64,000 bases of DNA from Lacihabitans sp. LS3-19 (GCF_024343575.1 NZ_RJUA01000127.1:310001-374000), one strand, 5' to 3'; positions 35,111-45,104 are shown, counted from the first letter of the stretch. Translations and numbers: made by a program. The notes: a model not told the origin generated them from the letters alone.

Positions 35111-35881
35111 TTACAAATTCTTAATTCTAACATTTCTATACTGAACTTTCATTGGCGGTCCAACGTGTACTTGTACCCCCAAAAGTCCTTTAGATTTCCC
35201 ATTTTCTGTGTCAAGGTCTGTCACATCACTCATAAGAATGCCGTTTACAAAATGTTGCAAATGATTACCTTTTACCACCAAACGAATTTCATTCCAATCT
35301 TCAGCTTTTATTTTTGCTTTCAAATCTTCGTTTTCGCCCAAGCTACCCGTAACTTTCAAATCCGTCCAAGCATTTTTTTGCACTTTTGCCCTAACTTCTT
35401 CTTTGGTCATACTATTCGGTTGCGGGCTAATAGTTGTAATCTGACCTCTATAAGCCAAGGTAGTACGGCCACGTTCCTCATAATTTTGACCAGTGTAGCG
35501 ATTTGCACCATCAATATCTGCCTGATAGCCTTTCAAGGCATTTGGAGCATCCGGAAAAACTACACTTCTATAATTGATACCCGAATTGCCTTTTTCTGTA
35601 ATGTTAAACTCAGCACGAAGTTCAAAGTCTGCTGGTTCTCCTCCTTGCCACGTCAGAAATGAATTGGTTTTCAATAAGGTTTCAGGTGTAATTTCACCTA
35701 CTATATTGCCGTTTTCGACACGCCAATATTTAGTATCACCTTGCCAACCATTTAAGGTTTTACCATCAAAAATAGTTTTGAATCCTTTCTCAGAGCTACT
35801 TGTAGTTTGAGAAGATTTGCAAGAAATAATAATAAAAACGCTCAAAGAAATCAGAGAAAAATACTTAATAAATGTTTTCAT
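35111..35881 (-). CDS. DUF1080 (3-keto-disaccharide hydrolase-like) lipoprotein
   Basis: 256 residues with a lipoprotein signal ending SVFIIISC (Cys 21). The mature part is a concanavalin-like DUF1080 domain: FKTIFDGKTLNGWQGDTKYW, VENGNIVGEITPETLL, GNSGINYRSVV, LKGYQADIDG, ending VHVGPPMKVQYRNVRIKNL. Members are now linked to cleavage of 3-keto glycosides, usually beside Gfo/Idh/MocA oxidoreductases and TIM-barrel isomerases, as here. The lipid anchor places it in the periplasm or on the surface. The reaction in this organism is inferred from context. Confidence 0.85.
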   Translation of the reverse strand: MKTFIKYFSLISLSVFIIISCKSSQTTSSSEKGFKTIFDGKTLNGWQGDTKYWRVENGNIVGEITPETLLKTNSFLTWQGGEPADFELRAEFNITEKGNSGINYRSVVFPDAPNALKGYQADIDGANRYTGQNYEERGRTTLAYRGQITTISPQPNSMTKEEVRAKVQKNAWTDLKVTGSLGENEDLKAKIKAEDWNEIRLVVKGNHLQHFVNGILMSDVTDLDTENGKSKGLLGVQVHVGPPMKVQYRNVRIKNL

Positions 35882-36148
35882 TTTATTGTTTTATAAATGG
35901 TTGAATATGATAATTAAAAAAAAGATTTTTTCTGTTTATCTAATTCCTTCGAGGAATTAAAGATATAAATAATAGTATAATATTTATTGAAAAATTACAT
36001 TTTTTAAAAAATATTAATAAAGCTCCAATACTTTTCAGTTTATAGATAGTGCTTTTTTCACATTGCAATTAATTTGAAAATTAAAATTCAAAATATTTTG
36101 ATGCTCATCAATATTTCTGTCTTTGTTTTGAAAGGTAAATAGGCATGC

Positions 36149-37306
36149 TTATTTAAGTTTATAAACTTCGCTACCTGCCAATAAAAAAGCCCCCGTTCCA
36201 AAGTTAAACCATGAATCTTTGTCAGCAGGTTTTGGGTCAAAACCGATTGCTTGCACCCACCCTATTTTGCCATCAGCTTGTTGGCAAGCAGCCAAAGCCC
36301 TCCATGCTTTATCTACCACGGGTCTGTAGGTTTTGGCATCAAGAATGCCTTTGTTTAATCCCCAGGTTATAGCGAAAGTAAAAAAACCGCTTCCACTTGC
36401 TTCTCCAAATTGAAAAGATTCTGGACAAAGTAAACTTGTTCTCCAAAGTCCATCAGGATGTTGGAGGCCTACAACTTTCACAATCATTTCTTTATACAAA
36501 TTTTCATAAAAAGGTCGATGTACATAATCTTTGGGCATACTATCTAAAATAAGTGCTAAGCCAGCCAAAACCCAACCATTCCCTCTTGACCAAAACACTT
36601 TTTTACCATTAGGTTCCCTCTTGTCTGTAGGCATATTTCTAATAAAAAACCGATTGTCCCGATAGAATAATTTTTCTTCTTTATCATAGAGGTAATTGTA
36701 GGCTTCTGTGTAATATTTATGCATTTCTTCCAGATACTTTTGGTCTTTGTGAAGGTTTGAATATTGAACTAAAACAGGAGGAGCCATAAATAATGCATCA
36801 CACCACCACCACAAAATTTTCTGTTCGGCGTTCCCTTTTCCTTCTTTCCAATCTTGTGGTTGATAAAGATGTTCGTAAATCCACGTGTCAGTAGCTTGGA
36901 GATCCACTTCGGGATTTCCAATGGACTTTAGATAAACGTAAGCAGCAGAAATGGCAATGTCGTCAGCATGGAAATACCTGTCGTGTGTTTTCCATTGGTT
37001 ACTCTTACCGATTGCGACCATTGCCTCCTCAAAAACAGGATTTTTAGTGGCTTTATGAGCCCGCATAACTCCAGAATAAAAAGCCCCGTTGGTCCAATCT
37101 GTTGGGCCTTTACCATATTTATGATTTTTTTCTTGCCATTGCATGGCTTTTACCATCGCTATTTCAATATCACTTTTATCATACCCTTTACTAGCTTTTT
37201 GGCTAGTTTTGCAAGACTGTAAAACAAAAGAAACAAGTAATATTATCACAAATACTATATTTCTAAAAACCCTAAACGAGCAAGTATAAGATTTGCTGTA
37301 TTCCAT
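36149..37306 (-). CDS. GH105 unsaturated uronyl hydrolase lipoprotein
   Basis: 385 residues, lipoprotein (LLVSFVLQSC, Cys 32). The mature protein is an (alpha/alpha)6 barrel of the YteR/YesR type: DRYFHADDIAISAAYVYL holds the catalytic-region Asp, and EKILWWWCDALFMAPPVLVQ, KVFWSRGNGWVLAGLALIL, ASGSGFFTFAITWGLNKG are family landmarks. These enzymes remove the delta-4,5-unsaturated uronic acid left by polysaccharide lyases. The start codon is 1 bp beyond the end of the sulfatase-GH78 gene, so it is the third gene of that operon. Presence implies that a lyase exists elsewhere. Confidence 0.88.
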   Translation of the reverse strand: MEYSKSYTCSFRVFRNIVFVIILLVSFVLQSCKTSQKASKGYDKSDIEIAMVKAMQWQEKNHKYGKGPTDWTNGAFYSGVMRAHKATKNPVFEEAMVAIGKSNQWKTHDRYFHADDIAISAAYVYLKSIGNPEVDLQATDTWIYEHLYQPQDWKEGKGNAEQKILWWWCDALFMAPPVLVQYSNLHKDQKYLEEMHKYYTEAYNYLYDKEEKLFYRDNRFFIRNMPTDKREPNGKKVFWSRGNGWVLAGLALILDSMPKDYVHRPFYENLYKEMIVKVVGLQHPDGLWRTSLLCPESFQFGEASGSGFFTFAITWGLNKGILDAKTYRPVVDKAWRALAACQQADGKIGWVQAIGFDPKPADKDSWFNFGTGAFLLAGSEVYKLK

Positions 37307-37307
37307 T

Positions 37308-40300
37308 TTAAAATGTATTAATTCTTAGCTCAATTTTATTAATTCCAGAAGAAAGTCTGATATTCCCAAAACGTGTATCTACTTTTTCTTTATTCAAAAA
37401 AACCATGTCATTAGGTGAAATATCCAAATACAATTCAGCTGAAACATTGGCTGGAATTTCAATTTCATAAACTTGATTGAGTTTACTTTTTCTAAGATAT
37501 TTAGCTGATATCGTACCTTTTAACATAGGCACTAAAATTTCGGAATGCTCCAAATTGGCCAGCTGTGGCATGATAGTAATAATACCACCACCAGGAATTT
37601 TTGGCTGAATGCCCCACATATTTCGAGCAACAATATTTGCAGGTGCTGCACCCCAGGCATGATTCCAGTCAAGATTAGGTTTGTATTTAATATCCCAAGC
37701 TTCCAAAGTCATTGTAGAGCCCACTTTTATCATGTTATACCAACTTCGGTCGTTTTTTGCTGTCATTAAACTTAATGCATAATCAGCTTCTTTGGCATTA
37801 TACAAAGCCTCCAAAAGGTATTGCGAACCATACACACTGCATGCCATTCCGCGGGACTTTATAAAATCTGCTACAGACTGTCTATTCTTTTCTGGAGTAA
37901 TATCAAAGGCCAAAGCCATCATATTGGCATGGAGCGAACTATGTGACGTACCTTCGCCATCTGTATAAGCACCCGTTTTTTCGTCAAAAAGCTTTTCATT
38001 TATCGCACTTTTAGCTTTAAAAGCCAATAGTTTAAATTTACTTTCATCTTCTGTCTTATTTAAAACACGTGCAAACTCAGCCATTATCTCCATGTTTTTA
38101 TAATAAAAACAATTTACCACAGTGTTGATAGGCGTAAAAACATAGCCGTCACGTTCGCCCTCGGCAGTGGCTATCTTCCAACCGGTGTCCTTCTGAGCTG
38201 GCGGCCAATCTACAATATCTTTCAATTGAATCTTTGGGTCTTTAAAACCAAGCTTCTGCATGAATTCTGGTGTATTGTTGGGTGAAGTAGAACTTATCAA
38301 GCCATCTTCCCGAGCTAGATCCATTAATGTTTTATATTTCAATTGCTCATAATATTTGGCGATTAGCTCAGTATTGCCCGTGTACATGTAATCTTGATAA
38401 AACATTAGAGCAACATGCAACTGCCACTCTGTAGGCCAAGTGGGATGCTCCATAAAATACTCAATGGTTTTACGAGCTATGCCGTATTCTCTATCAATTG
38501 CATAATGACTGAGCTGGTTTAAATAAGCATCTGCTTCATAAGGAATTCGCTCGCGGTCGCCGTCCAAATAAAGACCTGAAAACGAGCTCCCTTTTATGGT
38601 GTATTTACACAAATCCCACACTTGGTTTAAAATGGTGTCCGAACTATTGAAGCTACTTTGACTATCTTCAAAATAGCTAAAGTAGGCTTTTTGAATGATG
38701 TTTTCTGAAGAAATATTTTGTTTTGCATTTGCTATTTCGCAATATCTAAATGGCAATAAAACTGGAAAAGAATCAGGCAAAATAACCGCCCCAGCCATAG
38801 ACTTAGTGTTTCTTTCATCAGGCTTTATTTGTAGTTGGTAGGTTTTGGTACCTTTCTGTACCGGCAATTTTACTTCTTGGTATCGAATATGCCCCATTGG
38901 CTTTCTATTAATGACATTGTTTTCTAATTGCTCCCCGATTCGTATTATTAAAGTGTCTTTTTTTCGAGAAGAATAGGTCAGTTCAAGGTTGGCAAAAGCC
39001 GCTTTTCCAAAATCTACAAAATAGGAATCGTCACTTGTTTTTTTGAAAACTTGGGGGTGATTTTTTTCTATTTGAAAAATGTTGGAAGTAGAAATTGAAC
39101 CAAAATCGCTATTAAGTCTAAAGCTTTGACTTTCAGAATATTCTCCGGTTCTATTATCGTTGTCCCATATTCTGACTTTCCAAAAATATTGGCTACCTGA
39201 CTTTAGCTCATTCCCTTTAAAAACAACATTAGAAGACTGATTGCTTCGTACTTGTTGGCTATTCCAAACATCACCAATATTTGCATCGATATTTTCTTTT
39301 GATGAGGCTACAAGAATTTGGAATGCTGACTGATTTACGGCTTCTTTCGGAACTATCCAAGCAAATTCAGGGGTTTTATCATTAAGTAATGTATGGGCAG
39401 GTTGTCTTATAAACTCCACCATCAAACCAGTAGGCACTCCCGAATAGGGGTCTTTATATTTTTCAGTTAGCAGATTTGTTTTACTCCTTAGCTCTTTCAG
39501 TTTTTCAAAGTAATTACTGTTTTTTGCCAAATTTACCTTTTCAAGTGAATCAGACTTTAGATGATATAATTCTTCTTGGGTTTTATTATTGACATATCTA
39601 AAATACTTCCAATCCAGGGTTCTGAGTCCTTCACTGGGCGGAATCTGGTCAAACTCCCACAAATGTTCGATTAAGACAGTATCTCTTTTCATCGAACTAG
39701 CGTTTCCGCTTACCAAAGGATAAAGACTTTTGCCATGCCAAACATTGGGTGACTTTACGCCAGCCAAATCGGCAATGGTAGCAGCAATGTCAATATTAAG
39801 AGCCATTTCTTCAATATCCTGGTGTTTTTTAACTCTGGGATCAAAAATAATTAAAGGTACTCTGATGGAATTGTCATACATTAACCATTTGTCCGCAATC
39901 TGCCTTTCGCCCAAAAAATACCCATTATCTCCCATTAGAATAATTACCGTATTTTGATCTTGGCCTTGCTTCTTTAACTCAGCCCTTATTTTAGCAATCT
40001 CCAAATCAATACCAGCAATCATTCTGTAATAGCCCTTTACCATTTTTTGGTATTTCTCAGGTTCGTCAAACCTCCAAGTCCATCTTAATCGGCTGAAACC
40101 CGCTTTAACGCCTTCGGGTAGGGCATCGAAATACTTATCTTCTCCTAATAGTGGTGGATCAATTGTTGTGTTCTCCAGCAAATGAGCGGTAGACTCATCA
40201 TAAAAATATTGCTCTTTGGCATTGTCGTGGGCATGGGGTGCTGAAAAACTCAAAGACAAACAAAAGGGTTTTTCCTTTGGAGCATCTTTGATAAAATCTA

Positions 40301-40856
40301 TGGCTTTTTGACCAGTATATCTGGTAAGATGCACAGTATCTTTTCCAATTGTTTTGTAATAATAACCTCTTCTATCTGGAAACTTCACATTTCGGTCATA
40401 GTCTTCGTGAATATCAAACTGTTGATTAAGACCATCGTATTTCACACCGAATTTTCCATAAAAACCAGTATAATAGCCTTGATTTTTTAAGAGTTTAGGA
40501 TAGGCCGTTTGCATATATTCATCCCGAATATTGCCTGTCTGAAAAGTATATTTATGTGTACGCTCCTGCATTGAACTCAGTATACTTGCCCGACTTGCCG
40601 CACAAATAGGCGTAGTAACCATTGCCTTGTTGAAGTACGCCCCTTCCCTAGCCAATTTATCCATTTCTGGTGTTATGGCATATTTGTTTCCAGCATAACC
40701 TAAAGCACCCGCTCGGTGATCATCAGTTAGAATGAAAATTATATTTGGCCTTTCGTCTTTTGGGTAAACGGAATGCTTTGTTTTAAAAGAAAACCCTAAA
40801 ACTATACTGCAAAATACAATTAATACTAAAATTCCTTTCTCCACTTTTTTTTTCAC
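37308..40856 (-). CDS. sulfatase-GH78 alpha-L-rhamnosidase fusion
   Basis: 1182 residues. After a signal segment, residues about 35-475 form an S1 sulfatase: NIIFILTDDH metal ligands and PICAASRAS, where Cys 85 in C-A-A-S-R is the formylglycine site. From about residue 480 (FIRQPAHTLLNDKTPEFAWI) a GH78 module begins with its N-terminal beta-domains. The (alpha/alpha)6 domain shows LDGDRERIPYEADAYLNQ, the region of the general acid, and WPTEWQLHVALMFYQDYMY. The start is GTG, overlapping the sulfatase stop (GTGA). Similar bimodular sulfatase/GH78 enzymes are known from ulvan loci. One chain could desulfate and then release rhamnose. Confidence 0.88.
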   Translation of the reverse strand: MKKKVEKGILVLIVFCSIVLGFSFKTKHSVYPKDERPNIIFILTDDHRAGALGYAGNKYAITPEMDKLAREGAYFNKAMVTTPICAASRASILSSMQERTHKYTFQTGNIRDEYMQTAYPKLLKNQGYYTGFYGKFGVKYDGLNQQFDIHEDYDRNVKFPDRRGYYYKTIGKDTVHLTRYTGQKAIDFIKDAPKEKPFCLSLSFSAPHAHDNAKEQYFYDESTAHLLENTTIDPPLLGEDKYFDALPEGVKAGFSRLRWTWRFDEPEKYQKMVKGYYRMIAGIDLEIAKIRAELKKQGQDQNTVIILMGDNGYFLGERQIADKWLMYDNSIRVPLIIFDPRVKKHQDIEEMALNIDIAATIADLAGVKSPNVWHGKSLYPLVSGNASSMKRDTVLIEHLWEFDQIPPSEGLRTLDWKYFRYVNNKTQEELYHLKSDSLEKVNLAKNSNYFEKLKELRSKTNLLTEKYKDPYSGVPTGLMVEFIRQPAHTLLNDKTPEFAWIVPKEAVNQSAFQILVASSKENIDANIGDVWNSQQVRSNQSSNVVFKGNELKSGSQYFWKVRIWDNDNRTGEYSESQSFRLNSDFGSISTSNIFQIEKNHPQVFKKTSDDSYFVDFGKAAFANLELTYSSRKKDTLIIRIGEQLENNVINRKPMGHIRYQEVKLPVQKGTKTYQLQIKPDERNTKSMAGAVILPDSFPVLLPFRYCEIANAKQNISSENIIQKAYFSYFEDSQSSFNSSDTILNQVWDLCKYTIKGSSFSGLYLDGDRERIPYEADAYLNQLSHYAIDREYGIARKTIEYFMEHPTWPTEWQLHVALMFYQDYMYTGNTELIAKYYEQLKYKTLMDLAREDGLISSTSPNNTPEFMQKLGFKDPKIQLKDIVDWPPAQKDTGWKIATAEGERDGYVFTPINTVVNCFYYKNMEIMAEFARVLNKTEDESKFKLLAFKAKSAINEKLFDEKTGAYTDGEGTSHSSLHANMMALAFDITPEKNRQSVADFIKSRGMACSVYGSQYLLEALYNAKEADYALSLMTAKNDRSWYNMIKVGSTMTLEAWDIKYKPNLDWNHAWGAAPANIVARNMWGIQPKIPGGGIITIMPQLANLEHSEILVPMLKGTISAKYLRKSKLNQVYEIEIPANVSAELYLDISPNDMVFLNKEKVDTRFGNIRLSSGINKIELRINTF

Positions 40857-42292
40857 TCTACTATAGGTTTACCTTCATAATTCATTTTAATATAGGGCAC
40901 AGTCTCTGTTTCATCTACTACGTAATTCCACTTTTTAATGTACTCCATACCTGGTCGGAATTCATCTTTCCTTTTGGCCAATTCTATTTTTAACGCTTTT
41001 TCTAATTTGGTTTGGACATTTTCATATTCAGACTTTCCAACAAGATTGTTAAGTTGAAAAGGGTCACTTTCATTGTCAAAAAGCAACCAAGGGCCATTTA
41101 AGTCTTTTGTGTAAGTGTATTTTCCAGTATAAACACCTCTGTATTCTTTACCACCTTTTCGCCTATCCCACTGTCCAAAAGGCTGATAGCATGCTATCAA
41201 AGTTTGTGAAATTTTGTCTTTTTTTGTACCTTTTAATACTCCAGCAAAATCAATTCCTTCAACGGAATTTGGGATTTTTATACCAGAAAGTCCTAAAAGC
41301 GTAGGCATGATGTCCGGAGAATTAATTAATGCAGGTATGCTCTTTGGCGTTTTTCCAAATAATTTTGGGTAATGAATTAAAAATGGCACACGTATACTTT
41401 CGGCATAAGGCTGTTGTTTATTCCAAGCACCATGAGCCCCTAACAAATCTCCATGATCTGCAGAAAAAACAATTATTGTGTTTTCCTCAATTCCTAAATC
41501 TTTCAAAGTCTGCCACATTTTGCCTATGCATTCGTCAATTGCCGTAATATGTGAATAATAGCCCAAAAGGTCTTTTTTTACTTTTTCAACCTTGTCGGAG
41601 GGAACGTTTGGATTAACTTCCAAATCCTTGTTTTCATACAATTTACGATATTTTTCAGGTGCTGACTGATAAGGATCATGTGGGCTACCAATAGAAATAA
41701 ACATCAAAAAAGGATTTTCTTGAGCGGCTTGTTTTTTCAAATATGCACAAACATCCTCAGTTTGGGCAATTACATCATAGCCCTCCCAAGTCAATTTCTT
41801 TTTTGAATTTCCAACATAATAGTCAGAATTATTATAATTGTGTGTGCATTCTAATGCTTTCCAATATTGAAACCCTTGTTGGCGAGTGGGAGGAATATAG
41901 CTATTCCTTCCGTGCCCATCTATATGCCATTTGCCTACATATCCAGTAGTATAACCCGCGTGCCTATAAATTTTGGCCATTGTTGTAGCATTGGTATCCA
42001 ACAATACGTCATTCATAAACATGCCATTGGTGAGAGGATATTGCCCTGTCATAAGCGAAGCACGATGAGGTGTACAAACAGGCGTGCCAGAAATCGCATT
42101 TTTTAGGTTGATACTTTCAGAAGCCAAACGGTCAAGATTTGGAGTAATCACATTTTTATCCCCAGCATAGCCAGTAGCTTGAGCTCGCCATTGATCTACT
42201 AAAACATAAAGGATATTAGGTTTTTTTTGAGCAAATATTAGCTGAGAATATGCTATAAGTATGATATAGAAAAAGCATTTTAACTTATTCAT
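40853..42292 (-). CDS. secreted type I sulfatase
   Basis: 479 residues with a signal peptide (CFFYIILIAYSQLIFAQ). KPNILYVLVDQWRAQATGYAG gives the first metal ligands, and GTPVCTPHRASLMTGQYP is the sulfatase signature with Cys 73 as the formylglycine precursor (C-T-P-H-R). TIIVFSADHGDLLGAHG carries further Ca2+ ligands. Substrate subfamily cannot be read by eye. First gene of the sulfatase / sulfatase-GH78 / GH105 operon, overlapping the next gene by 4 bp. It probably removes sulfate from rhamnose or uronate residues in the periplasm or at the surface. Confidence 0.9.
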   Translation of the reverse strand: MNKLKCFFYIILIAYSQLIFAQKKPNILYVLVDQWRAQATGYAGDKNVITPNLDRLASESINLKNAISGTPVCTPHRASLMTGQYPLTNGMFMNDVLLDTNATTMAKIYRHAGYTTGYVGKWHIDGHGRNSYIPPTRQQGFQYWKALECTHNYNNSDYYVGNSKKKLTWEGYDVIAQTEDVCAYLKKQAAQENPFLMFISIGSPHDPYQSAPEKYRKLYENKDLEVNPNVPSDKVEKVKKDLLGYYSHITAIDECIGKMWQTLKDLGIEENTIIVFSADHGDLLGAHGAWNKQQPYAESIRVPFLIHYPKLFGKTPKSIPALINSPDIMPTLLGLSGIKIPNSVEGIDFAGVLKGTKKDKISQTLIACYQPFGQWDRRKGGKEYRGVYTGKYTYTKDLNGPWLLFDNESDPFQLNNLVGKSEYENVQTKLEKALKIELAKRKDEFRPGMEYIKKWNYVVDETETVPYIKMNYEGKPIVE

Positions 42293-42322
42293 AGTCTTTT
42301 TGATTTTAATATATGAAAGTCA

Positions 42323-42349
42323 ACACCTAAGCTTAAAAAGCTTAGGTGT
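42323..42349 (-). other. 12-bp perfect hairpin between operon halves
   Basis: ACACCTAAGCTT (42323-42334) and AAGCTTAGGTGT (42338-42349) with a 3-nt loop, in the gap between the cytochrome-type gene and the sulfatase gene. On the minus strand it is not followed by a U-tract, so RNA processing or 3'-end protection is as likely as termination. Confidence 0.55.
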
Positions 42350-42381
42350 CGAACATTCAAAAAATCATATAATTACACTAT

Positions 42382-45042
42382 TTATTTTGCCTTAAACATG
42401 GCATTTTTCTCATTTCCACCTGCCATTAAATAGGCCATCAAATCCTTATATTCTTCTTCATTAAGGCTATTTATTAAACCTTGGAACATGATGGATACAT
42501 TCGAAAGCTTAGTAGAAGCTACATTCTTTTTCAAAACTTTCTCAAGTGTCTCAGGAGAATATGGATTTTGAGAAACATAATAGGCCAATTTATCTTCGTT
42601 TACCAATCTACCAACTATTGAATTACCATTTTTAAGCGTGAACTGGGTCGCAGCATATTGGTCTGAGACAGCTTTATTAGGGTCAACTATTGCCTCAAGC
42701 ATATCTTTAGCAGAGAAACGAGTTCCTAACTGTGTCAAATCTGGACCAGTTGCTCCACCTTCGCCTCTCATAGTGTGACAGGCTTTACATGTAGTGGCTG
42801 CAAACATTGCTTTTCCTTGCTCAAAATCTCTATCCGTAAGGCCTTTTTCGAGTATAGGGAGACCATTTTCTACTCTCCAGTTTCTACCAGGTCCTTTAGG
42901 ATAAGCCGAAGAAACAAGGTTGTTACCATTGCTTGACAATAATTCTGCACCAGACAATTTATCAAAGTACGATTTTTTATCTTCCGGAACATTCTTTAAA
43001 GCTAACTTCCTTGAACGATCAATAAAGCCTACATAACTATTTCCTCCTTTATAGGAAAATGCATTATTGAACCATTTAAAATAGGTCTCTCTTTGTGCAG
43101 GTGTCCAACCTTTTTTCGCCATGCTTAATACATTGGCATAATAAGTTTGTTGCATAGGAGGCAAATTGGCTAAAGTATTCGCAATATCCCCTCCATATTG
43201 CGTACTTCTAAGTATCAAATCACTCGAGTTGGTTGCTGATTCCAACATGTTGGCATTGCTACCTGGCTCACTCTTAAGCTTCATCAATGTTAAAGTTTTT
43301 TGAATAGCTCCTGGTGCATCTAAATACAATAAAACTTTACTCAACATTCTATTTAATTCTGCTGTTTCCCCGGGATAACTAGGATTCAAACTAGCAACAA
43401 TTTTAGCTTTATTTGCCTCGGTAGGCATGCCCATTCTTAAAAATGCCAACTCATAAGCTCTTAATAAATCAATCTTTTGACTTTCTGAAAGTGATTTATA
43501 ATTGATTTTCAATAATGCATTTATGATTTCATTTTGCTTATCTCCTTTACCCATTCTTATCAAAGATATCAAAGACTGCGTTGAGGCAATTGGGTCTTTT
43601 TCGGCCAAAGCCAAACTTTGCCATTCTTCTACGGGCTGATGCTCCAAAGCTAATCTTGCTGCATATCTGATAAACCTGTCGGTGCTTTTTAAATGTGGCC
43701 AAGCGGTTTTCACAGCATCAGGATTTGGTCCACCTGTATGGAATTTCTCCAAATTCCTTCTTAAGGCATTCGCTGCATTAATTGGTTCTACTGGGATTGC
43801 ATCTGTATTTTCTTTTCCTACATAAGAAACTCTATAAAGGTCAGATTCTAGTCTTCTTCCACCTGTCATAAAATACAATGCTCCGTCTGACCCAATTACA
43901 CCGTCAGTTAATGGTAAGGGTAAACCAGATAAAAACTCTTCTCGTTCACCAGAATAAGTAGAGCCAGAAGGTTTTAAGTTTATAGCATGTACAATACCAA
44001 AACTCCAATCAAAAGCCAAAAGCGTATGTTTGTATTTAGCTGGGAACTTTGCATCTTTTAGATGAATCAAGTTGGTAGGCGAGCCTTGACCAATATTAAT
44101 AACTGGAGGCAGATTATCAGGATAAGTTGGTGACCATTTACTGTTTCCAGTTCTCCAGCCAAACTCACTGGCCGATGTGGCATGACAGATACGAGTTGGG
44201 CGATACCAAGGCAAACCAAAGTCCCATTCCATATCCGCATCGTAAACAAACAAATCACCTTCAGCATTAAAGGCTATATCAAAGGCATTTCTATAACCAG
44301 CACTTATCAACTCCCAATGTTTGCCTTCAGGGTCTACATTCGCTATCCATCCGCCGGGTGCCATGCGATCATTTGCATGCCCTCTTGGGTCTTTTATCAA
44401 TGGGAATAAATTATCTTCTTGCCAGTTTTTAGGCAGACGATATGCATCCATTGGTGGCACATCCGTATGATTTCCAGAAATTACAAAAAGAGACTTTCCA
44501 TCCGGTGACAATTTTATGCTATGTGGACCATGTTCACCATCGCCGTCCATAGATTTTAGTAGCGTAACTTTGTCAAAATGATCGTCACCATTGGTATCCT
44601 GAAGCCTATACAAACCGCTATGGCGTGTAAATGTCTTATTGTTTTTGTTGTTATTGATCATAACATAAAGACTATTGAAAGCATACAATAGCCCATGAGC
44701 ATAGCCCATGCCCATTGTGTCAGCACCTACATCTGAGCCAATTTTCAATTTTTCAACTTCTGGTTTAACGGAAGTAGAACCAATTGGTGGTATTTTCAAT
44801 CTGTAAAGTTTACCATATTGATCGGAGGTAATTAATCTGCCTTTATCATCAAAAGCCATAGCAACCCACGAGCCTTTTTCTTCGGCTGAAGGGCTATAAA
44901 TATGCTCCGCAGCAAAGCCTTCTGAGAGTCTAAGTTTTTTAATTTTAGGGTCATCTTCAATTTTGGCATTTGAATATGGCCTTTTATTAATAGTAAATGA
45001 AGCGGCAAAGGCAAAGGCTAGAATAGCCAAAGCAAATTTCAT
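42382..45042 (-). CDS. secreted propeller/HEAT/cytochrome c protein (TIGR02603-like)
   Basis: 886 residues from ATG 45042 (an ATG at 45063 is also possible). Signal peptide MKFALAILAFAFAASFTI. Residues about 40-410 form a sorbosone-dehydrogenase-like beta-propeller (GLYRLQDTNGDDHFDKVTLL, GHANDRMAPGGWIANVDPEG, DGVIGSDGALYFMTGGRR). Helical HEAT-like repeats follow (about 430-680), then a cytochrome c domain with TTCKACHTMRGEGGATGPDL (CxxCH haem site, about residue 775). This matches the haem-binding dehydrogenase-like family abundant in PVC bacteria and Bacteroidota. It may oxidise sugars outside the cytoplasm. It sits inside the SusCD-sulfatase locus. Confidence 0.8.
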   Translation of the reverse strand: MKFALAILAFAFAASFTINKRPYSNAKIEDDPKIKKLRLSEGFAAEHIYSPSAEEKGSWVAMAFDDKGRLITSDQYGKLYRLKIPPIGSTSVKPEVEKLKIGSDVGADTMGMGYAHGLLYAFNSLYVMINNNKNNKTFTRHSGLYRLQDTNGDDHFDKVTLLKSMDGDGEHGPHSIKLSPDGKSLFVISGNHTDVPPMDAYRLPKNWQEDNLFPLIKDPRGHANDRMAPGGWIANVDPEGKHWELISAGYRNAFDIAFNAEGDLFVYDADMEWDFGLPWYRPTRICHATSASEFGWRTGNSKWSPTYPDNLPPVINIGQGSPTNLIHLKDAKFPAKYKHTLLAFDWSFGIVHAINLKPSGSTYSGEREEFLSGLPLPLTDGVIGSDGALYFMTGGRRLESDLYRVSYVGKENTDAIPVEPINAANALRRNLEKFHTGGPNPDAVKTAWPHLKSTDRFIRYAARLALEHQPVEEWQSLALAEKDPIASTQSLISLIRMGKGDKQNEIINALLKINYKSLSESQKIDLLRAYELAFLRMGMPTEANKAKIVASLNPSYPGETAELNRMLSKVLLYLDAPGAIQKTLTLMKLKSEPGSNANMLESATNSSDLILRSTQYGGDIANTLANLPPMQQTYYANVLSMAKKGWTPAQRETYFKWFNNAFSYKGGNSYVGFIDRSRKLALKNVPEDKKSYFDKLSGAELLSSNGNNLVSSAYPKGPGRNWRVENGLPILEKGLTDRDFEQGKAMFAATTCKACHTMRGEGGATGPDLTQLGTRFSAKDMLEAIVDPNKAVSDQYAATQFTLKNGNSIVGRLVNEDKLAYYVSQNPYSPETLEKVLKKNVASTKLSNVSIMFQGLINSLNEEEYKDLMAYLMAGGNEKNAMFKAK

Positions 45043-45104
45043 AGTTTTTAGGTTGAATAACATAAAGTTTTTTATTTAAACATTTAAATTATGAATAAAA
45101 ACAA

